A stretch of 64,000 bases of DNA from Fluviicola taffensis DSM 16823 (GCF_000194605.1 NC_015321.1:2666001-2730000); one strand, 5' to 3'; shown: positions 36,583 through 46,294, counted from the stretch's first letter. A program made the numbers and translations. The notes: a model not told the origin generated them from the letters alone.

Positions 36583-36777
36583 ACCGTCTAAAATTAAAAG
36601 TTGGATAGCTAATATAGTTAAACTGGATAGTCTATGCCAAGTATTTACAATTAGTTAACAGGTTTAAAGTTGATTTGAGGCCTGTTTTAACGACTAATTT
36701 TAGAGTTGAAAAACTGCTTTAAATCGAATTGTGGACTTCTTTTTCCGGATGTTTCATGAAGAGTTTTTCCGAACTTT

Positions 36778-36785
36778 TATATTTG
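36778..36785 (+). promoter_or_regulatory. TAnnTTTG -7 box for tex, 5 bases from the ATG
   Basis: TATATTTG then five bases then ATG at 36791. It decides the start: the in-frame GTG at 36731 lies upstream of the promoter. Confidence 0.6.
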
Positions 36786-36790
36786 TACCT

Positions 36791-38902
36791 ATGCAAAAAA
36801 ATGAATTCGTACTAAATGCCTCAGGATTAAAAGAAAAGGCAATTCAAAATACAATACAATTATTGGACGGAGGAGCAACGATTCCCTTTATTTCCAGATA
36901 CCGTAAAGAAATGACTGGTGGTTTGGATGAGGTTCAAGTTGCTCAGATTCGCGATTTAGCAAAAAAATACGAGGAATTAATTTCGCGTCAGCAAACCATT
37001 ATTGGTTCAATTGAAGAACAAGGAAAATTGACGGATGAGTTGAAAACAAAAGTGTTGACTTGTTTTGATTCAATAGTATTAGAAGATATTTATTTGCCTT
37101 ACAAGCAAAAACGCCAAACAAAAGGAGATAAAGCGAAGAAGTTAGGATTGGAACCTTTGGCACGAATGATTATGTCGCAGCGTGGTGGTGATCCAGAGCA
37201 AATGGCAGAGCGCTTTTTGAAAGGTGATGTTGTGGACGAAGATATGGCTATTCAAGGCGCTGTTGATATTATGGCAGAATGGATCAATGAAAATGCCATT
37301 GCCCGTGGACGAGTGCGAACTTTATTTCAGCGCAAGGCAATTTTTGCTTCCAAATTAGTAAAAGGAAAAGAGGAAGAAGGTGCAAAATACCGTGATTATT
37401 TCGATTTTTCAGAACCGCTTTACAAAGTGGCTTCTCACCGGTTTTTGGCAATTATCCGTGCGGAAAGAGAAGGGGTTTTGTCTTTGAAAGCACAGCCAGA
37501 GAAGGATGATGCATTGGAATCTTTGGAACGATTTTTTGTGAAAACAGAAGACGAATGTGGTGATTTGGTAGCCAAAGCTTGTAAAGAATCTTATTCCAGA
37601 TTGATGTGTTCTTCATTGGAGAATGAATTGCTTGCCCAAGCCAAAGAAAAAGCGGACAAAGAAGCAATTTCGGTTTTCTCTACAAACTTGCGCCAATTAT
37701 TGCTTGCTCCACCAGTTGGAAACAAGCGCACCTTAGCAATTGATCCAGGATTTAGAACAGGATGTAAAGTAGTTTGTTTGGACGAACATGGGAATTTATT
37801 GACGAATGTGACAATTTTTCCGCATGCTCCTCAAAATGAAAAAGACAAAGCTTCTTCTAAAATCTTTCAATTGGTTCAAGCCTATAAAATTGAAGCTATT
37901 GCAATTGGTGATGGAACAGCGGGTAGAGAAACGGAAGCTTTTATCAAACACGTTCGCTTCGACAGAGATTTGGATGTATATGTTGTTCGCGAAGACGGAG
38001 CTTCTATTTACTCCGCAAGTCCGATTGCAAGAAAAGAATTTCCAGATTACGACGTAACTGTTCGCGGAGCAGTTTCAATTGGTCGCAGATTAATGGATCC
38101 ATTGGCTGAATTGGTTAAAATTGACGCGAAATCTGTTGGAGTGGGACAGTATCAGCATGAAGTAAATCAAACTTCCTTGAAAGATGCCTTGGATGATGTA
38201 GTTGTTTCAGCTGTGAATGCAGTTGGAGTTGATTTGAATACCGCCTCTCCTTATTTATTGAGTTACGTTTCAGGTCTTGGTTTAGGTTTAGCAGAGAATA
38301 TCGTTGCTTACAGAACAGAAAACGGTGGAATTAAATCGCGCGAAGAACTCAAAAAAGTAAAACGTTTAGGTGATAAGGCTTACGAACAAGCAGCAGGATT
38401 TTTACGTGTTCGAGACGGTGAAAATCCATTAGATAATTCATCCGTTCATCCGGAAAGTTACAAATTTGTGAAGCAAGTAGCTAAAAAACTGGGTATTGAG
38501 CTAAAAGACTTGATTGGAAATGAAACAAAATTAAATGAAGTAAAACATGCTGATTTTTCAGAAATCGATTCATTTACGTTTACGGATATCATCAAGGAAT
38601 TGAAAAAACCAGGTCGAGATCCGCGTAAAAAAGCCCAGGTTTTGGAGTTCGACAGTCGCATTCGCACTATTTCCGACTTAAAAGAAGGAATGATTCTCAC
38701 TGGAATTGTAACCAATGTAACCAATTTCGGAGCTTTTGTTAATATTGGAATTAAAGAAAACGGCTTAATCCACAAATCGCAGTTGGCAGATGTGTATGTC
38801 GAAGATCCAACGCAGTTTATTTCGCTGCATGAACACGTTGAAGTGCGTGTAATGGAAATTGATGAAGCGCGAAAACGGGTAGGATTGCAGAGATTGAGTT
38901 AG
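36791..38902 (+). CDS. tex: Tex-family transcription accessory / RNA-binding protein
   Basis: A 703-residue Tex protein. Order: the N-terminal helical domain (GGATIPFISRYRKEMTGGLDE), EDIYLPYKQKRQTKGDKAKK, a YqgF/RNase H-like domain at about 310-440 (LAIDPGFRTGCKVVCLDE; GDGTAGRETEAFI), helix-hairpin-helix repeats at about 480-560 (GVDLNTASPYLLSYVSGLG), and an S1 RNA-binding domain at about 630-703 (GMILTGIVTNVTNFGAFVNIG). Tex influences transcription and stress responses in other bacteria; its exact role is unresolved. The ATG at 36791 fits the known N-terminus better than the upstream GTG. Confidence 0.95.
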   Translation: MQKNEFVLNASGLKEKAIQNTIQLLDGGATIPFISRYRKEMTGGLDEVQVAQIRDLAKKYEELISRQQTIIGSIEEQGKLTDELKTKVLTCFDSIVLEDIYLPYKQKRQTKGDKAKKLGLEPLARMIMSQRGGDPEQMAERFLKGDVVDEDMAIQGAVDIMAEWINENAIARGRVRTLFQRKAIFASKLVKGKEEEGAKYRDYFDFSEPLYKVASHRFLAIIRAEREGVLSLKAQPEKDDALESLERFFVKTEDECGDLVAKACKESYSRLMCSSLENELLAQAKEKADKEAISVFSTNLRQLLLAPPVGNKRTLAIDPGFRTGCKVVCLDEHGNLLTNVTIFPHAPQNEKDKASSKIFQLVQAYKIEAIAIGDGTAGRETEAFIKHVRFDRDLDVYVVREDGASIYSASPIARKEFPDYDVTVRGAVSIGRRLMDPLAELVKIDAKSVGVGQYQHEVNQTSLKDALDDVVVSAVNAVGVDLNTASPYLLSYVSGLGLGLAENIVAYRTENGGIKSREELKKVKRLGDKAYEQAAGFLRVRDGENPLDNSSVHPESYKFVKQVAKKLGIELKDLIGNETKLNEVKHADFSEIDSFTFTDIIKELKKPGRDPRKKAQVLEFDSRIRTISDLKEGMILTGIVTNVTNFGAFVNIGIKENGLIHKSQLADVYVEDPTQFISLHEHVEVRVMEIDEARKRVGLQRLS

Positions 38903-38950
38903 TAATGGTTTAAAAAGTGTATACTTACTTATTAAAAACAGTATAATACG

Positions 38951-39454
38951 ATGAAAAAAACTATTTTTTTAGCAGTGATTCTGATTTCAGGAATCGCTTT
39001 AGGACAAGATTACAAATCTGGTGATGTGGAGCTTGATGCAAATCTTAAAATTGTCAATACAGATGGAAACAAAGATTTGGCTTCATTTAAGTTAGATTTA
39101 ACCAAAACATTCAATGTGACTCTTCCAAAGGTTGAAGCATGTTTTAGTGTTGGAATGACAGCAGGTGATGCGTTTATGGCGTTCCAGATTTCGAATATTA
39201 CAAGAAAACCCATTGAAGATGTGATTACTGTTTACAAAACGAGTAAATCAAAAGGTTGGGGAGCTATGGCAAAAGAATTGGGTATTAAACCAGGTTCTGC
39301 TGAGTTTCATGCATTGAAAGGGAAAGCTAAAGATAAATCGAAAGGTAATTCCAAAGCGAAAACTACTGGTAATAGTAATGGTAACGGAAATGGCAACGGC
39401 AAGTCGAAAGGGAATTCTGGCAAGTCGAATGGCAACGGAAAAGGAAAGAAATGA
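38951..39454 (+). CDS. Secreted protein with a Lys/Gly/Asn/Ser low-complexity tail
   Basis: The 167-residue product has a signal peptide (MKKTIFLAVILISGIALGQ), a folded middle of about 100 residues (ELDANLKIVNTDGN ... CFSVGMTAGDAFMAFQISNI), and a basic tail of about 55 residues composed almost only of K, G, N, S and T (around NGNGNGNGKSKGNSGKSNGN). The tail could bind nucleic acid or anionic polymer, or be disordered; this is unproven. No family recognised. It follows tex by 48 bases and may be cotranscribed with it. Confidence 0.7.
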   Translation: MKKTIFLAVILISGIALGQDYKSGDVELDANLKIVNTDGNKDLASFKLDLTKTFNVTLPKVEACFSVGMTAGDAFMAFQISNITRKPIEDVITVYKTSKSKGWGAMAKELGIKPGSAEFHALKGKAKDKSKGNSKAKTTGNSNGNGNGNGKSKGNSGKSNGNGKGKK

Positions 39455-39480
39455 GAGTCAGCTTCGGCTGACGATTTAGT

Positions 39481-39517
39481 ACAGACAAGCGTTAGCGTAG
39501 TCGTAAACAAAGATTTT
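39481..39517 (+). repeat. Dispersed intergenic element, related to 21235-21267
   Basis: ACAAGCGTTAGCGTAGTCGT followed by AAACAAAGATTTT, similar to the second half of the element at 21211. A small GTCAGC/GCTGAC hairpin with a TTCG loop precedes it at 39457-39472. Confidence 0.5.
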
Positions 39518-39570
39518 AATACGTCAAAAAGGGAAATCAAATAATCCCAATTTTTATTTAAGACAACAAG

Positions 39571-39600
39571 AAAGGGGTTAACTGCCCCTTTTGGTTTTTC
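39571..39600 (+). terminator. Rho-independent terminator
   Basis: AAAGGGG/CCCCTTT 7-bp stem (39571-39577, 39585-39591) with a 7-base loop and a T-rich tail; closes the plus-strand 38951 unit. Confidence 0.7.
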
Positions 39601-39649
39601 ATGTTTTAGGGATAAGTGCAAGCTTATCCACCATTTACCATGGTAAATT

Positions 39650-40333
39650 TTAATACTTCGAAAAAATGGCACCTTTAAAGGGAGTCCACACGCACGCTTT
39701 TTGTCCCGCACGTTTCAATGCATTATTCGTCCAAGTATTACAGGTATAACTCATATTGTACTCAATACTCGAATCGTAAAAGAAATCATACGTTCCGTAA
39801 GGATGATCTTGAATGACTTTCGCTTTTCCATTTTCAAACAAGAAACTACATTTGATAAAAGCGCATAATTTTTGATATTGCCTTTTTGTTAGGTGAATTT
39901 CCACCAAACTTTTTTTGTCTAAATCTTTTGGGGTGCATAAGATGAGATGCATAGCTCCAGGACCTCTTCCGAAGACTGTATTTAGAACAGTTCCTACTTC
40001 CATATCGCTCCATTCCTTTGTTCTTAGGAAGAAATTTTTGTCTCCCCAGCCAAATTTTAAATGCGTTTGAAACGTATCAACGGATAGCATTTTCTCCATG
40101 TTCAGGGTTTTCTTCCAATTCATTAATGGATGCTGGATTGGTAGAATGACATCCGAATGAATTCCATTGGTGGAAATGTAAATAATCTCGGTTTTCGGAG
40201 CACTTGTTTTCTCGGCCTGAAAAGTAAATGGAGAAATAGATAGGAAAATGAGGATGTAAACAGCAATGAAGGCAAAGAGTACCTCGAAGAAAGTTCTGAC
40301 ACTGATAGCAAGTATATTCCAAGCTTTTTTCAT
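39650..40333 (-). CDS. TIGR02117 (DUF2459) membrane-associated protein
   Basis: The 227-residue product has an N-terminal membrane segment (about 9-36, VRTFFEVLFAFIAVYILIFL) and the family features ISTNGIHSDVILPI, FGWGDKNFFL, DHPYGTYDFFYDS and YTCNTWTNNALKRAG with a conserved Cys. The family is uncharacterised. A TATTTTTG box lies 14 bases upstream of the ATG. It faces away from valS. Confidence 0.83.
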   Translation of the reverse strand: MKKAWNILAISVRTFFEVLFAFIAVYILIFLSISPFTFQAEKTSAPKTEIIYISTNGIHSDVILPIQHPLMNWKKTLNMEKMLSVDTFQTHLKFGWGDKNFFLRTKEWSDMEVGTVLNTVFGRGPGAMHLILCTPKDLDKKSLVEIHLTKRQYQKLCAFIKCSFLFENGKAKVIQDHPYGTYDFFYDSSIEYNMSYTCNTWTNNALKRAGQKACVWTPFKGAIFSKY

Positions 40334-40347
40334 GGAGGTTGTTTGAG

Positions 40348-40355
40348 CAAAAATA
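40348..40355 (-). promoter_or_regulatory. TAnnTTTG -7 box for the TIGR02117 gene
   Basis: Minus strand TATTTTTG, 14 bases before the ATG at 40333. Confidence 0.5.
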
Positions 40356-40413
40356 GCAAAAATTCGACAGCTTGTTTCGTGTAAAAAATAGTGTAAATCA
40401 CTCTGATTACGGC

Positions 40414-40444
40414 TTGATTAAATTGGCCTCTTTTAGTACCTTTG
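40414..40444 (+). promoter_or_regulatory. valS promoter
   Basis: TTG at 40414-40416 and TACCTTTG at 40437-40444, first bases 23 apart, fitting the Bacteroidota -33/-7 layout; the ATG is at 40467. Confidence 0.55.
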
Positions 40445-40466
40445 CAACTTAAAATAAAAAAATAAC

Positions 40467-43097
40467 ATGGAAATTCCAAAAACGTACGAACCCCGTTCAG
40501 CAGAAGAACGATGGTATAGCCATTGGATGGCTAAGGGTTACTTTCATTCAGAACCAGATGATCGTGAGCCGTTTACCGTCGTCATTCCTCCGCCAAATGT
40601 TACGGGTGTCTTGCACATGGGACACATGTTGAACAATACCATTCAAGACGTACTAGTTCGCAAAGCGCGTATGGAAGGTAAAAATGCGTGTTGGGTTCCT
40701 GGAACCGATCATGCATCGATTGCTACTGAAGCGAAAGTCGTTCAGAAATTGCGTGAAGAAGGAATCAAAAAATCGGATCTTTCTCGCGATGAATTTTTGA
40801 ACCATGCATTTGCTTGGAAAGAAAAATACGGTGGTGTAATCTTGCAACAATTGAAGAAGTTAGGTGCTTCTTGTGATTGGGAAAGGACAGCGTTTACAAT
40901 GGATCCAGAGTATTCTGATTCGGTAGTAAATATATTCATTGATTTATTCCAAAAAGGGAAGATTTACCGAGGGGTTCGAATGATCAACTGGGATCCTGAA
41001 GCGAGCACTGCTCTGTCAGATGAGGAAGTGATTCACAAAGAAGTAAATTCCAAACTGTTTCACGTTCGCTATAAAATTGCAGGAACGGAAGATCAATGGC
41101 TAACTATTGCAACAACGCGTCCGGAAACGATTTTGGGTGACTCGGCAATTTGTATTCATCCAGATGATCCGCGTTACAAGCATTTGCATGGAAAACATGC
41201 TATTGTGCCTATTGCAAACCGCACAGTTCCTATTATTTGTGATGAATACGTAGAAATGGAATTTGGAACAGGATGTTTGAAAGTAACTCCAGCTCATGAT
41301 GTGAATGACTACGAATTGGGAAAGAAATACGACTTAGAAACGATTGATATTTTCCACGATAACGGAATTGTAAACGAAAATGGTTTGCATTATGCAGGAA
41401 TGAATCGTTTTGATGTTCGTAAAGAAATCGCGAAAGAATTAGATGATAAAGGATATTTGGTAAAAGTAGAAGATCATATCAATAAGATTGGTTATTCTGA
41501 AAGAACGAATTGCGTCATCGAGCCGCGTTTGTCTTTGCAATGGTTCGTGTCGATGAAAGAATTGGCTCAACCAGCTTTGGAAAACGTAATGAATGGAAAT
41601 ATTTCATTCCATCCTGATAAGTTCAAGAATACGTATCGTCATTGGATGGAGAACGTAAAGGATTGGTGTATTTCTCGTCAACTTTGGTGGGGACATCGCA
41701 TTCCAGCGTTTTTCTATGGAAATGGTCCAGAAGATTTCGTTGTTGCAAGAACGATGGAAGAAGCTATTGAATTGGCAAAAGCTAAATCGGGAAATAATGC
41801 ACTTTCGGCAGCAGATTTAAAGCAAGACGAAGATGTTTTAGATACATGGTTCTCTTCTTGGTTATGGCCAATTTCTGTTTTCAACGGATTGACTCGTCCT
41901 GGAAATGAAGAGATAAAATATTACTATCCGACGAATGATTTAGTAACGGCTCCTGAGATTATGTTCTTCTGGGTTGCTCGAATGATTATTGCTGGGTACG
42001 AGTATATGGGCGAATTACCGTTCAAAAATGTCTATTACACTGGAATTGTTCGCGATAAATTGGGCCGTAAGATGTCAAAATCTTTGGGGAATTCTCCAGA
42101 TCCGATTGAGTTGATTGAAAAATACGGGGCAGATGGAGTTCGTTTGGGGATGCTATTGTCTTCACCAGCAGGAAACGATTTACCTTTCGATTCAAGTCAG
42201 TGCGAACAAGGACGAAACTTTACCAATAAGATTTGGAATGCTGCTCGTTTGGTAAAAGGATGGGAAGTAAAACCAATTGAACAACCAAAAGCTTCTATCA
42301 AAGCAATCGAATGGTTTAGCGCACGATTCAATCAGGAATTGGAAAACATCAATGAGTTGATGAATAAATTCAAGATTTCTGAGGCATTGATGGCAATTTA
42401 TAAATTGGTTTGGGATGATTTCTGTGCTTGGTATTTAGAAATGATAAAACCAGGTTATGAGCAGCCAATTGATCAAGCGACATTGGATCAAACGATCGTT
42501 TTCTTTGAGAAATTATTGTGTTTGGTTCAACCGTTTACTCCATTCGTTGCCGAAGAATTGTGGCATTTATTGAGAGAACGCCAAGAAGGTGAAGATATCA
42601 TCATTGCGAAATGGCCAATAGTTGAAGCGTTCGATCCTTCTGTATTGAAGCAATTCACGCTTGCAGAAGAAGTGGTTACAAACATTCGTAACATTCGCAA
42701 GAAAAACAATATTGCAAACAAAGTTCGTATTGAATTATTCGTGAAAAAGAATAGTGAAATTGATCCTTCTTTCGATTCTGTGATTTTAAAAATGGGAAAT
42801 CTTTCCTTGATGGAATACACAACAGAAAATGTTGCCAATGCAAATTCATTCATGGTACAATCCAACGAATATTTCATTCCTTTTGGAGATACCATTGATG
42901 TGTCTGCAGAAAAAGAAAAGATGGAAGAAGAATTGAACTATACGAAAGGATTCTTAAAAAGTGTTCAAGGTAAACTGAGTAACGAAAAATTCGTTAATGG
43001 AGCGCCAGAGCAGGTTTTGGCTAGCGAACGAAAGAAAGAAGCGGATGCTTTGCAAAAAATCGCCATTTTGGAAGAAAAATTGGCTGGGTTGAATTGA
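40467..43097 (+). CDS. valS: Valyl-tRNA synthetase
   Basis: A class I aminoacyl-tRNA synthetase charging tRNA-Val, cytoplasmic. The 876-residue product has the HIGH-type motif ([16 protein letters not shown], about residues 42-57), the CP1 editing domain with [10 protein letters not shown], the [14 protein letters not shown] segment, and KMSKS at about 535-539 ([14 protein letters not shown]). A C-terminal tRNA-binding coiled coil of ValS type covers about the last 65 residues ([15 protein letters not shown]). Length is normal. The gene is monocistronic, with its own promoter and terminator. Confidence 0.98.
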   Translation: MEIPKTYEPRSAEERWYSHWMAKGYFHSEPDDREPFTVVIPPPNVTGVLHMGHMLNNTIQDVLVRKARMEGKNACWVPGTDHASIATEAKVVQKLREEGIKKSDLSRDEFLNHAFAWKEKYGGVILQQLKKLGASCDWERTAFTMDPEYSDSVVNIFIDLFQKGKIYRGVRMINWDPEASTALSDEEVIHKEVNSKLFHVRYKIAGTEDQWLTIATTRPETILGDSAICIHPDDPRYKHLHGKHAIVPIANRTVPIICDEYVEMEFGTGCLKVTPAHDVNDYELGKKYDLETIDIFHDNGIVNENGLHYAGMNRFDVRKEIAKELDDKGYLVKVEDHINKIGYSERTNCVIEPRLSLQWFVSMKELAQPALENVMNGNISFHPDKFKNTYRHWMENVKDWCISRQLWWGHRIPAFFYGNGPEDFVVARTMEEAIELAKAKSGNNALSAADLKQDEDVLDTWFSSWLWPISVFNGLTRPGNEEIKYYYPTNDLVTAPEIMFFWVARMIIAGYEYMGELPFKNVYYTGIVRDKLGRKMSKSLGNSPDPIELIEKYGADGVRLGMLLSSPAGNDLPFDSSQCEQGRNFTNKIWNAARLVKGWEVKPIEQPKASIKAIEWFSARFNQELENINELMNKFKISEALMAIYKLVWDDFCAWYLEMIKPGYEQPIDQATLDQTIVFFEKLLCLVQPFTPFVAEELWHLLRERQEGEDIIIAKWPIVEAFDPSVLKQFTLAEEVVTNIRNIRKKNNIANKVRIELFVKKNSEIDPSFDSVILKMGNLSLMEYTTENVANANSFMVQSNEYFIPFGDTIDVSAEKEKMEEELNYTKGFLKSVQGKLSNEKFVNGAPEQVLASERKKEADALQKIAILEEKLAGLN

Positions 43098-43114
43098 TTC
43101 AGTTGTAAATTAGG

Positions 43115-43142
43115 AGAAAAGACGCTTTAGGGCGTCTTTTCT
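43115..43142 (+). terminator. valS terminator
   Basis: Perfect 11-bp stem (AGAAAAGACGC / GCGTCTTTTCT), 6-base loop, T-rich 3' arm. Confidence 0.88.
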
Positions 43143-43153
43143 TGTTATTGTGC

Positions 43154-43161
43154 TATATTTG
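43154..43161 (+). promoter_or_regulatory. TAnnTTTG -7 box for the 43183 gene
   Basis: TATATTTG, 21 bases before the ATG. Confidence 0.55.
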
Positions 43162-43182
43162 TCCAACTATTAATCAAACTCT

Positions 43183-44583
43183 ATGAAAACACTTAAATTA
43201 ATTCTAGGCTGTTTATTTTTTGTAAACACCTTAAATGCTCAAACCGTAGAATGGCTAACTCCTAAAAATAAATCCGATTTTTCCACAGTGATCTGGGATG
43301 AAGGTGGTGATTTCTATATTATTTCTTCGCAATTGATTCGATTTGAGAATAAAGTAAAAGTTGCAGAACAAAAAATCACATTTAATATACCGGGTAATGC
43401 TGCATGGATTTTTGATGGGTTTTCTTTCAATGGTAAGCTGGTTATTATCATAAAACAAAAAGAAAAAACCATTGAGAGGTTTTTTTATCAAGTATATGAC
43501 AAATCATGTAATCCCGTTGGAGACCCTGTTTTAATTGGCGAATATAAAAACAAGTATACAGATCAAGTAGGCAGTATTTTTTCTTTTAAACTCTCTTCGG
43601 ATAAAATGTTTGCTTTGTTTGAGTATTTCCAACTAGTTGAGAATGGCGGAAATAATCAAGTAAGCTATAAAGTAATAGATTCAAATTTTGCGGTAAAGTT
43701 AGAAGGTGAATACAAGCCATCGTCTCAAATGATTAACAATACACTTGTTGCAGATGACGGGACGTATATTATGGGGCTTGCAGAATATGAGAGGAATGAA
43801 AGAGGTGAACCAACAAAAGTGTTGGTTTCCTATCAGTTGAAATTATTTCAAGGAGGAGAAGAAAGTGAATTGGATATTGATTTTAATGGAAGGAGATATT
43901 CCAGTTTTAAATCGTTCATCCCTGCGAGTAATCAGTTGGTTTTGTTTGGAGCATTCAAGAATGAGGGAGATATAATGAATAGCTATAGCTTTTCAATCAT
44001 TGATATTGTAAAAAAGAAAGAGATTAAACACATGCAATTTAAACCTGATTTAATTACGAAGAATGAAACCATTCGAGAAATTAATATGGATGCGAATGGT
44101 GATTTGATTGTTTTGATGGAAGAATATTATGGCAAATCTTCTGATAATGGAGTGAGTTATCACTATAAAAAAGCATTTGTTTTTAAAATGAAAGAAGATG
44201 GTGGAGCTGAGTGGATAGTTGAAATTCCAAAACACCAATGGTCGCTTAATGATAGCGGAATTGGAGGTTCTTTGCGTGGTTATTTTTTGAATGATACATA
44301 TTATTTATTTTTTAATGACCATCAGAAGAATTATGGGGAAACAGGTGATTTCTTAAAGCCGAAGGAAATTGAGATTTTCACCGATAGAATTGCAAAACGA
44401 GGATTTGCAAAAGTTGAAATCGATTTAAAATCAGGAGAGTCCAAGCGAAACTTAATGCAGATATCTGATGATAGTTCACTTTGGTCCATCCCCATATATT
44501 TTACACGAAATTATGAACGATCAGAAATGTTTATCTATTTTATGAATAATAAAAATGTCCGATATGGACTGATGAAATTTTAA
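43183..44583 (+). CDS. Secreted protein of unknown function, paralogue of the product at 11030-12577
   Basis: The 466-residue product has a signal peptide (MKTLKLILGCLFFVNTLNAQ). It is beta-rich and unrecognised. It shares with the 11030 product a C-terminal block: WIVEIPKHQWSLNDSG, YYLFFNDHQKNYGETGD and IDLKSGESKRNL. It also has regularly spaced strand pairs (KLSSDKMFALFEYFQ, DANGDLIVLMEEYY) suggestive of a propeller; this fold is only an inference. It is monocistronic between terminators. Confidence 0.75.
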   Translation: MKTLKLILGCLFFVNTLNAQTVEWLTPKNKSDFSTVIWDEGGDFYIISSQLIRFENKVKVAEQKITFNIPGNAAWIFDGFSFNGKLVIIIKQKEKTIERFFYQVYDKSCNPVGDPVLIGEYKNKYTDQVGSIFSFKLSSDKMFALFEYFQLVENGGNNQVSYKVIDSNFAVKLEGEYKPSSQMINNTLVADDGTYIMGLAEYERNERGEPTKVLVSYQLKLFQGGEESELDIDFNGRRYSSFKSFIPASNQLVLFGAFKNEGDIMNSYSFSIIDIVKKKEIKHMQFKPDLITKNETIREINMDANGDLIVLMEEYYGKSSDNGVSYHYKKAFVFKMKEDGGAEWIVEIPKHQWSLNDSGIGGSLRGYFLNDTYYLFFNDHQKNYGETGDFLKPKEIEIFTDRIAKRGFAKVEIDLKSGESKRNLMQISDDSSLWSIPIYFTRNYERSEMFIYFMNNKNVRYGLMKF

Positions 44584-44590
44584 AAGAACG

Positions 44591-44619
44591 AAAGGTTGGA
44601 GAATTAATTTCCAACCTTT
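44591..44619 (+). terminator. Terminator after the 43183 gene
   Basis: 10-bp stem AAAGGTTGGA / TCCAACCTTT, 9-base loop, T tail. A second 9-bp hairpin (TTTTTCTTA / TAAGAAAAA, 44639-44663) follows before the transposase start. Confidence 0.8.
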
Positions 44620-44675
44620 TTGTTGTTTCAGCCAACCTTTTTTCTTAGCTTAAATAAGAAAAACACTATTTCACA

Positions 44676-45230
44676 ATGAATCAACAAGCTTATTATCATG
44701 TGACAACTTGTCTTCACGACAGTAGAACTTCTCAAAGAATGATTGACTACAATGCGCGCCAAAGACGTTTTCACGGAACACTTCCATATCCTGAAGTTTA
44801 CTACATGAACATGGATGAAGAAGTTTTGGTTGCCAAAGAGGTTTTATCACTTTCGAAAGGATTGGATGTTGAGTTAGTAGCTCTCAATGTTTGTAGAGAT
44901 CACATGCATTTATTGGTTTATTGTGATTATGATGAGGTTCCGAAAATCATGCATCGCATAAAAGGTCGAACTGCTCGTGTGTGCAACGCGCATCGCGCGT
45001 CCAAGGGGATTAATCCTCTTGACAGCACACGTGGTAGATATGAGCCCCGACCCTTGAAAGATGGATCGATTCCTTTTTGGACACAGAAGTACTATTGCAA
45101 AGTAATTCGGAGCACAGATCAATTGCTCAACACCTTTGCGTATATTCGAAATAATCGGTTGAAACACCAATTATCATTTAATTATGAACTAGAAGCATTG
45201 ATGAAAAATCTTCCGCTTAAAATTTTGTAA
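44676..45230 (+). CDS. REP-associated tyrosine transposase (RAYT, Y1 HUH superfamily)
   Basis: A 184-residue single-strand transposase of the IS200/REP family. The HUH metal motif is His76-Met-His78 (CRDHMHLLVYC), the probable catalytic Tyr156 lies in FAYIRNNRLKHQ, and RGRYEPRP plus FWTQKYY match the RAYT region between them. The size exceeds classic IS200 TnpA (about 140 residues) and fits RAYT. No TnpB, target duplication or long terminal repeats are visible; two hairpins lie just upstream. RAYTs are thought to be domesticated and to mobilise short palindromic REP elements, which is interesting given the dispersed palindromes in this window. Confidence 0.85.
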   Translation: MNQQAYYHVTTCLHDSRTSQRMIDYNARQRRFHGTLPYPEVYYMNMDEEVLVAKEVLSLSKGLDVELVALNVCRDHMHLLVYCDYDEVPKIMHRIKGRTARVCNAHRASKGINPLDSTRGRYEPRPLKDGSIPFWTQKYYCKVIRSTDQLLNTFAYIRNNRLKHQLSFNYELEALMKNLPLKIL

Positions 45231-45253
45231 AAAAACCGATGATTCTATCGAGA

Positions 45254-46294
45254 TTAACACGGATCTTCCCAAGGGCCGTTTTTGGTTACAGGTTCAAATA
45301 CTTCTCCATTTGAACGATACAAGCCATTTCCTCCTCCAAGCCAAAGTCTTCCTTCACGATCTTGAAAAATAGCTTGTACTGCTCGCATATGAAAACCTTC
45401 TTTTTCTCCAAAATGAGTAAGCTTTTCATTGATGTATCGGTAAACTCCAAAGCCTTCGGATGAAAACCAAATTGCTCCTTTTGGATCTTCGTAGATTGTC
45501 CAAACCTCATTGTTGCCGATTCCGTTGTCTGAGTTAATTGTCGTAAAATCTTTTCCATTGTAAAGGCTTAATCCGCCATCCATTGAGCCAAACCAAACAG
45601 TTCCTTTTTTGTCGACTAATATTGTTGTTAAATCGTTAGAACATAAACCGTTTTCTTTAGAAAATCGATGAAATGTTGTTCCGTCAAATTTAAATGCTCC
45701 TTTCCCTGCTGTTCCAAACCAAAGGTTGCCTTGATAGTCTTCGGTGATTGAACGAATCCAAATTTGTTCAGTATTCGGTATTGGAAGGGGGTCAAATACT
45801 TTTCCATTAAATCTGCACAATCCAGTCAACGTTCCTACCCAAATGGTTCCTTTACTGTCCTGAAAAATACTCCAAACACTATTATGACTTAAGCCCTCTT
45901 TCTCTCCAAAAATCATGTAGTTTTTTTGATCATATTTGGTGACTCCATTGTTCGTTGAAAACCACATGTTTCCTTCTGTGTCTTCAATAATTCCAGTAAT
46001 CTGCGAACCGCTTAATCCTTGATTTGTATTTATATAAGAAAGATTTTTCCCGTTATACAAAGCAAGTCCATCTGTATTTGTTCCAAACCAGAGGTTTCCT
46101 TTGCTATCTTGAAAAACACGACGGATGTATTCGCTGATAGCATTCGAGTAATAACAAGGAAGTTGAGGTCCGTACATGAGGCTATCATCCCAGTTCTTCG
46201 ATTGAGGAATATTGATGATTGACTTTTTAATCGTTACGGATTGCGCACTGTAAAGAAATGTGATTACAGTTATCCCAATAAAAAATAATTTCAT
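45254..46294 (-). CDS. Free-standing secreted two-component-regulator propeller protein
   Basis: A 346-residue protein with a signal peptide (MKLFFIGITVITFLYSAQS) and seven or eight Reg_prop blades of the form FQDSKGNLWFGTNTDGLALY, IEDTEGNMWFSTNNGVTKY, TEDYQGNLWFGTAGKGAFKF. Such propellers normally form the periplasmic sensor of hybrid two-component systems and are fused to Y_Y_Y, kinase and AraC domains. Here the protein stops after the propeller (ending WEDPC) with no membrane segment or kinase. It is divergently transcribed from a membrane-anchored winged-helix regulator, 120 bases away, so it may feed a signal to it (inference). A -7 box lies at 46345-46352. Confidence 0.88.
   Translation of the reverse strand: MKLFFIGITVITFLYSAQSVTIKKSIINIPQSKNWDDSLMYGPQLPCYYSNAISEYIRRVFQDSKGNLWFGTNTDGLALYNGKNLSYINTNQGLSGSQITGIIEDTEGNMWFSTNNGVTKYDQKNYMIFGEKEGLSHNSVWSIFQDSKGTIWVGTLTGLCRFNGKVFDPLPIPNTEQIWIRSITEDYQGNLWFGTAGKGAFKFDGTTFHRFSKENGLCSNDLTTILVDKKGTVWFGSMDGGLSLYNGKDFTTINSDNGIGNNEVWTIYEDPKGAIWFSSEGFGVYRYINEKLTHFGEKEGFHMRAVQAIFQDREGRLWLGGGNGLYRSNGEVFEPVTKNGPWEDPC

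Noticed and set aside
36731-36790. N-terminal extension of Tex from GTG at 36731
   Set aside because: A TAnnTTTG box lies between this codon and the ATG at 36791, and the extension does not match Tex N-termini.
45002-45022. Near-palindrome around GGGATTAATCC inside the transposase gene
   Set aside because: It is within a conserved coding region and not repeated elsewhere in the window as far as I can see; probably coding coincidence.
44584-45253. Complete IS200/IS605 insertion sequence
   Set aside because: The gene is RAYT-like, no tnpB is present, and only upstream hairpins are seen; I could not define a matching right end.
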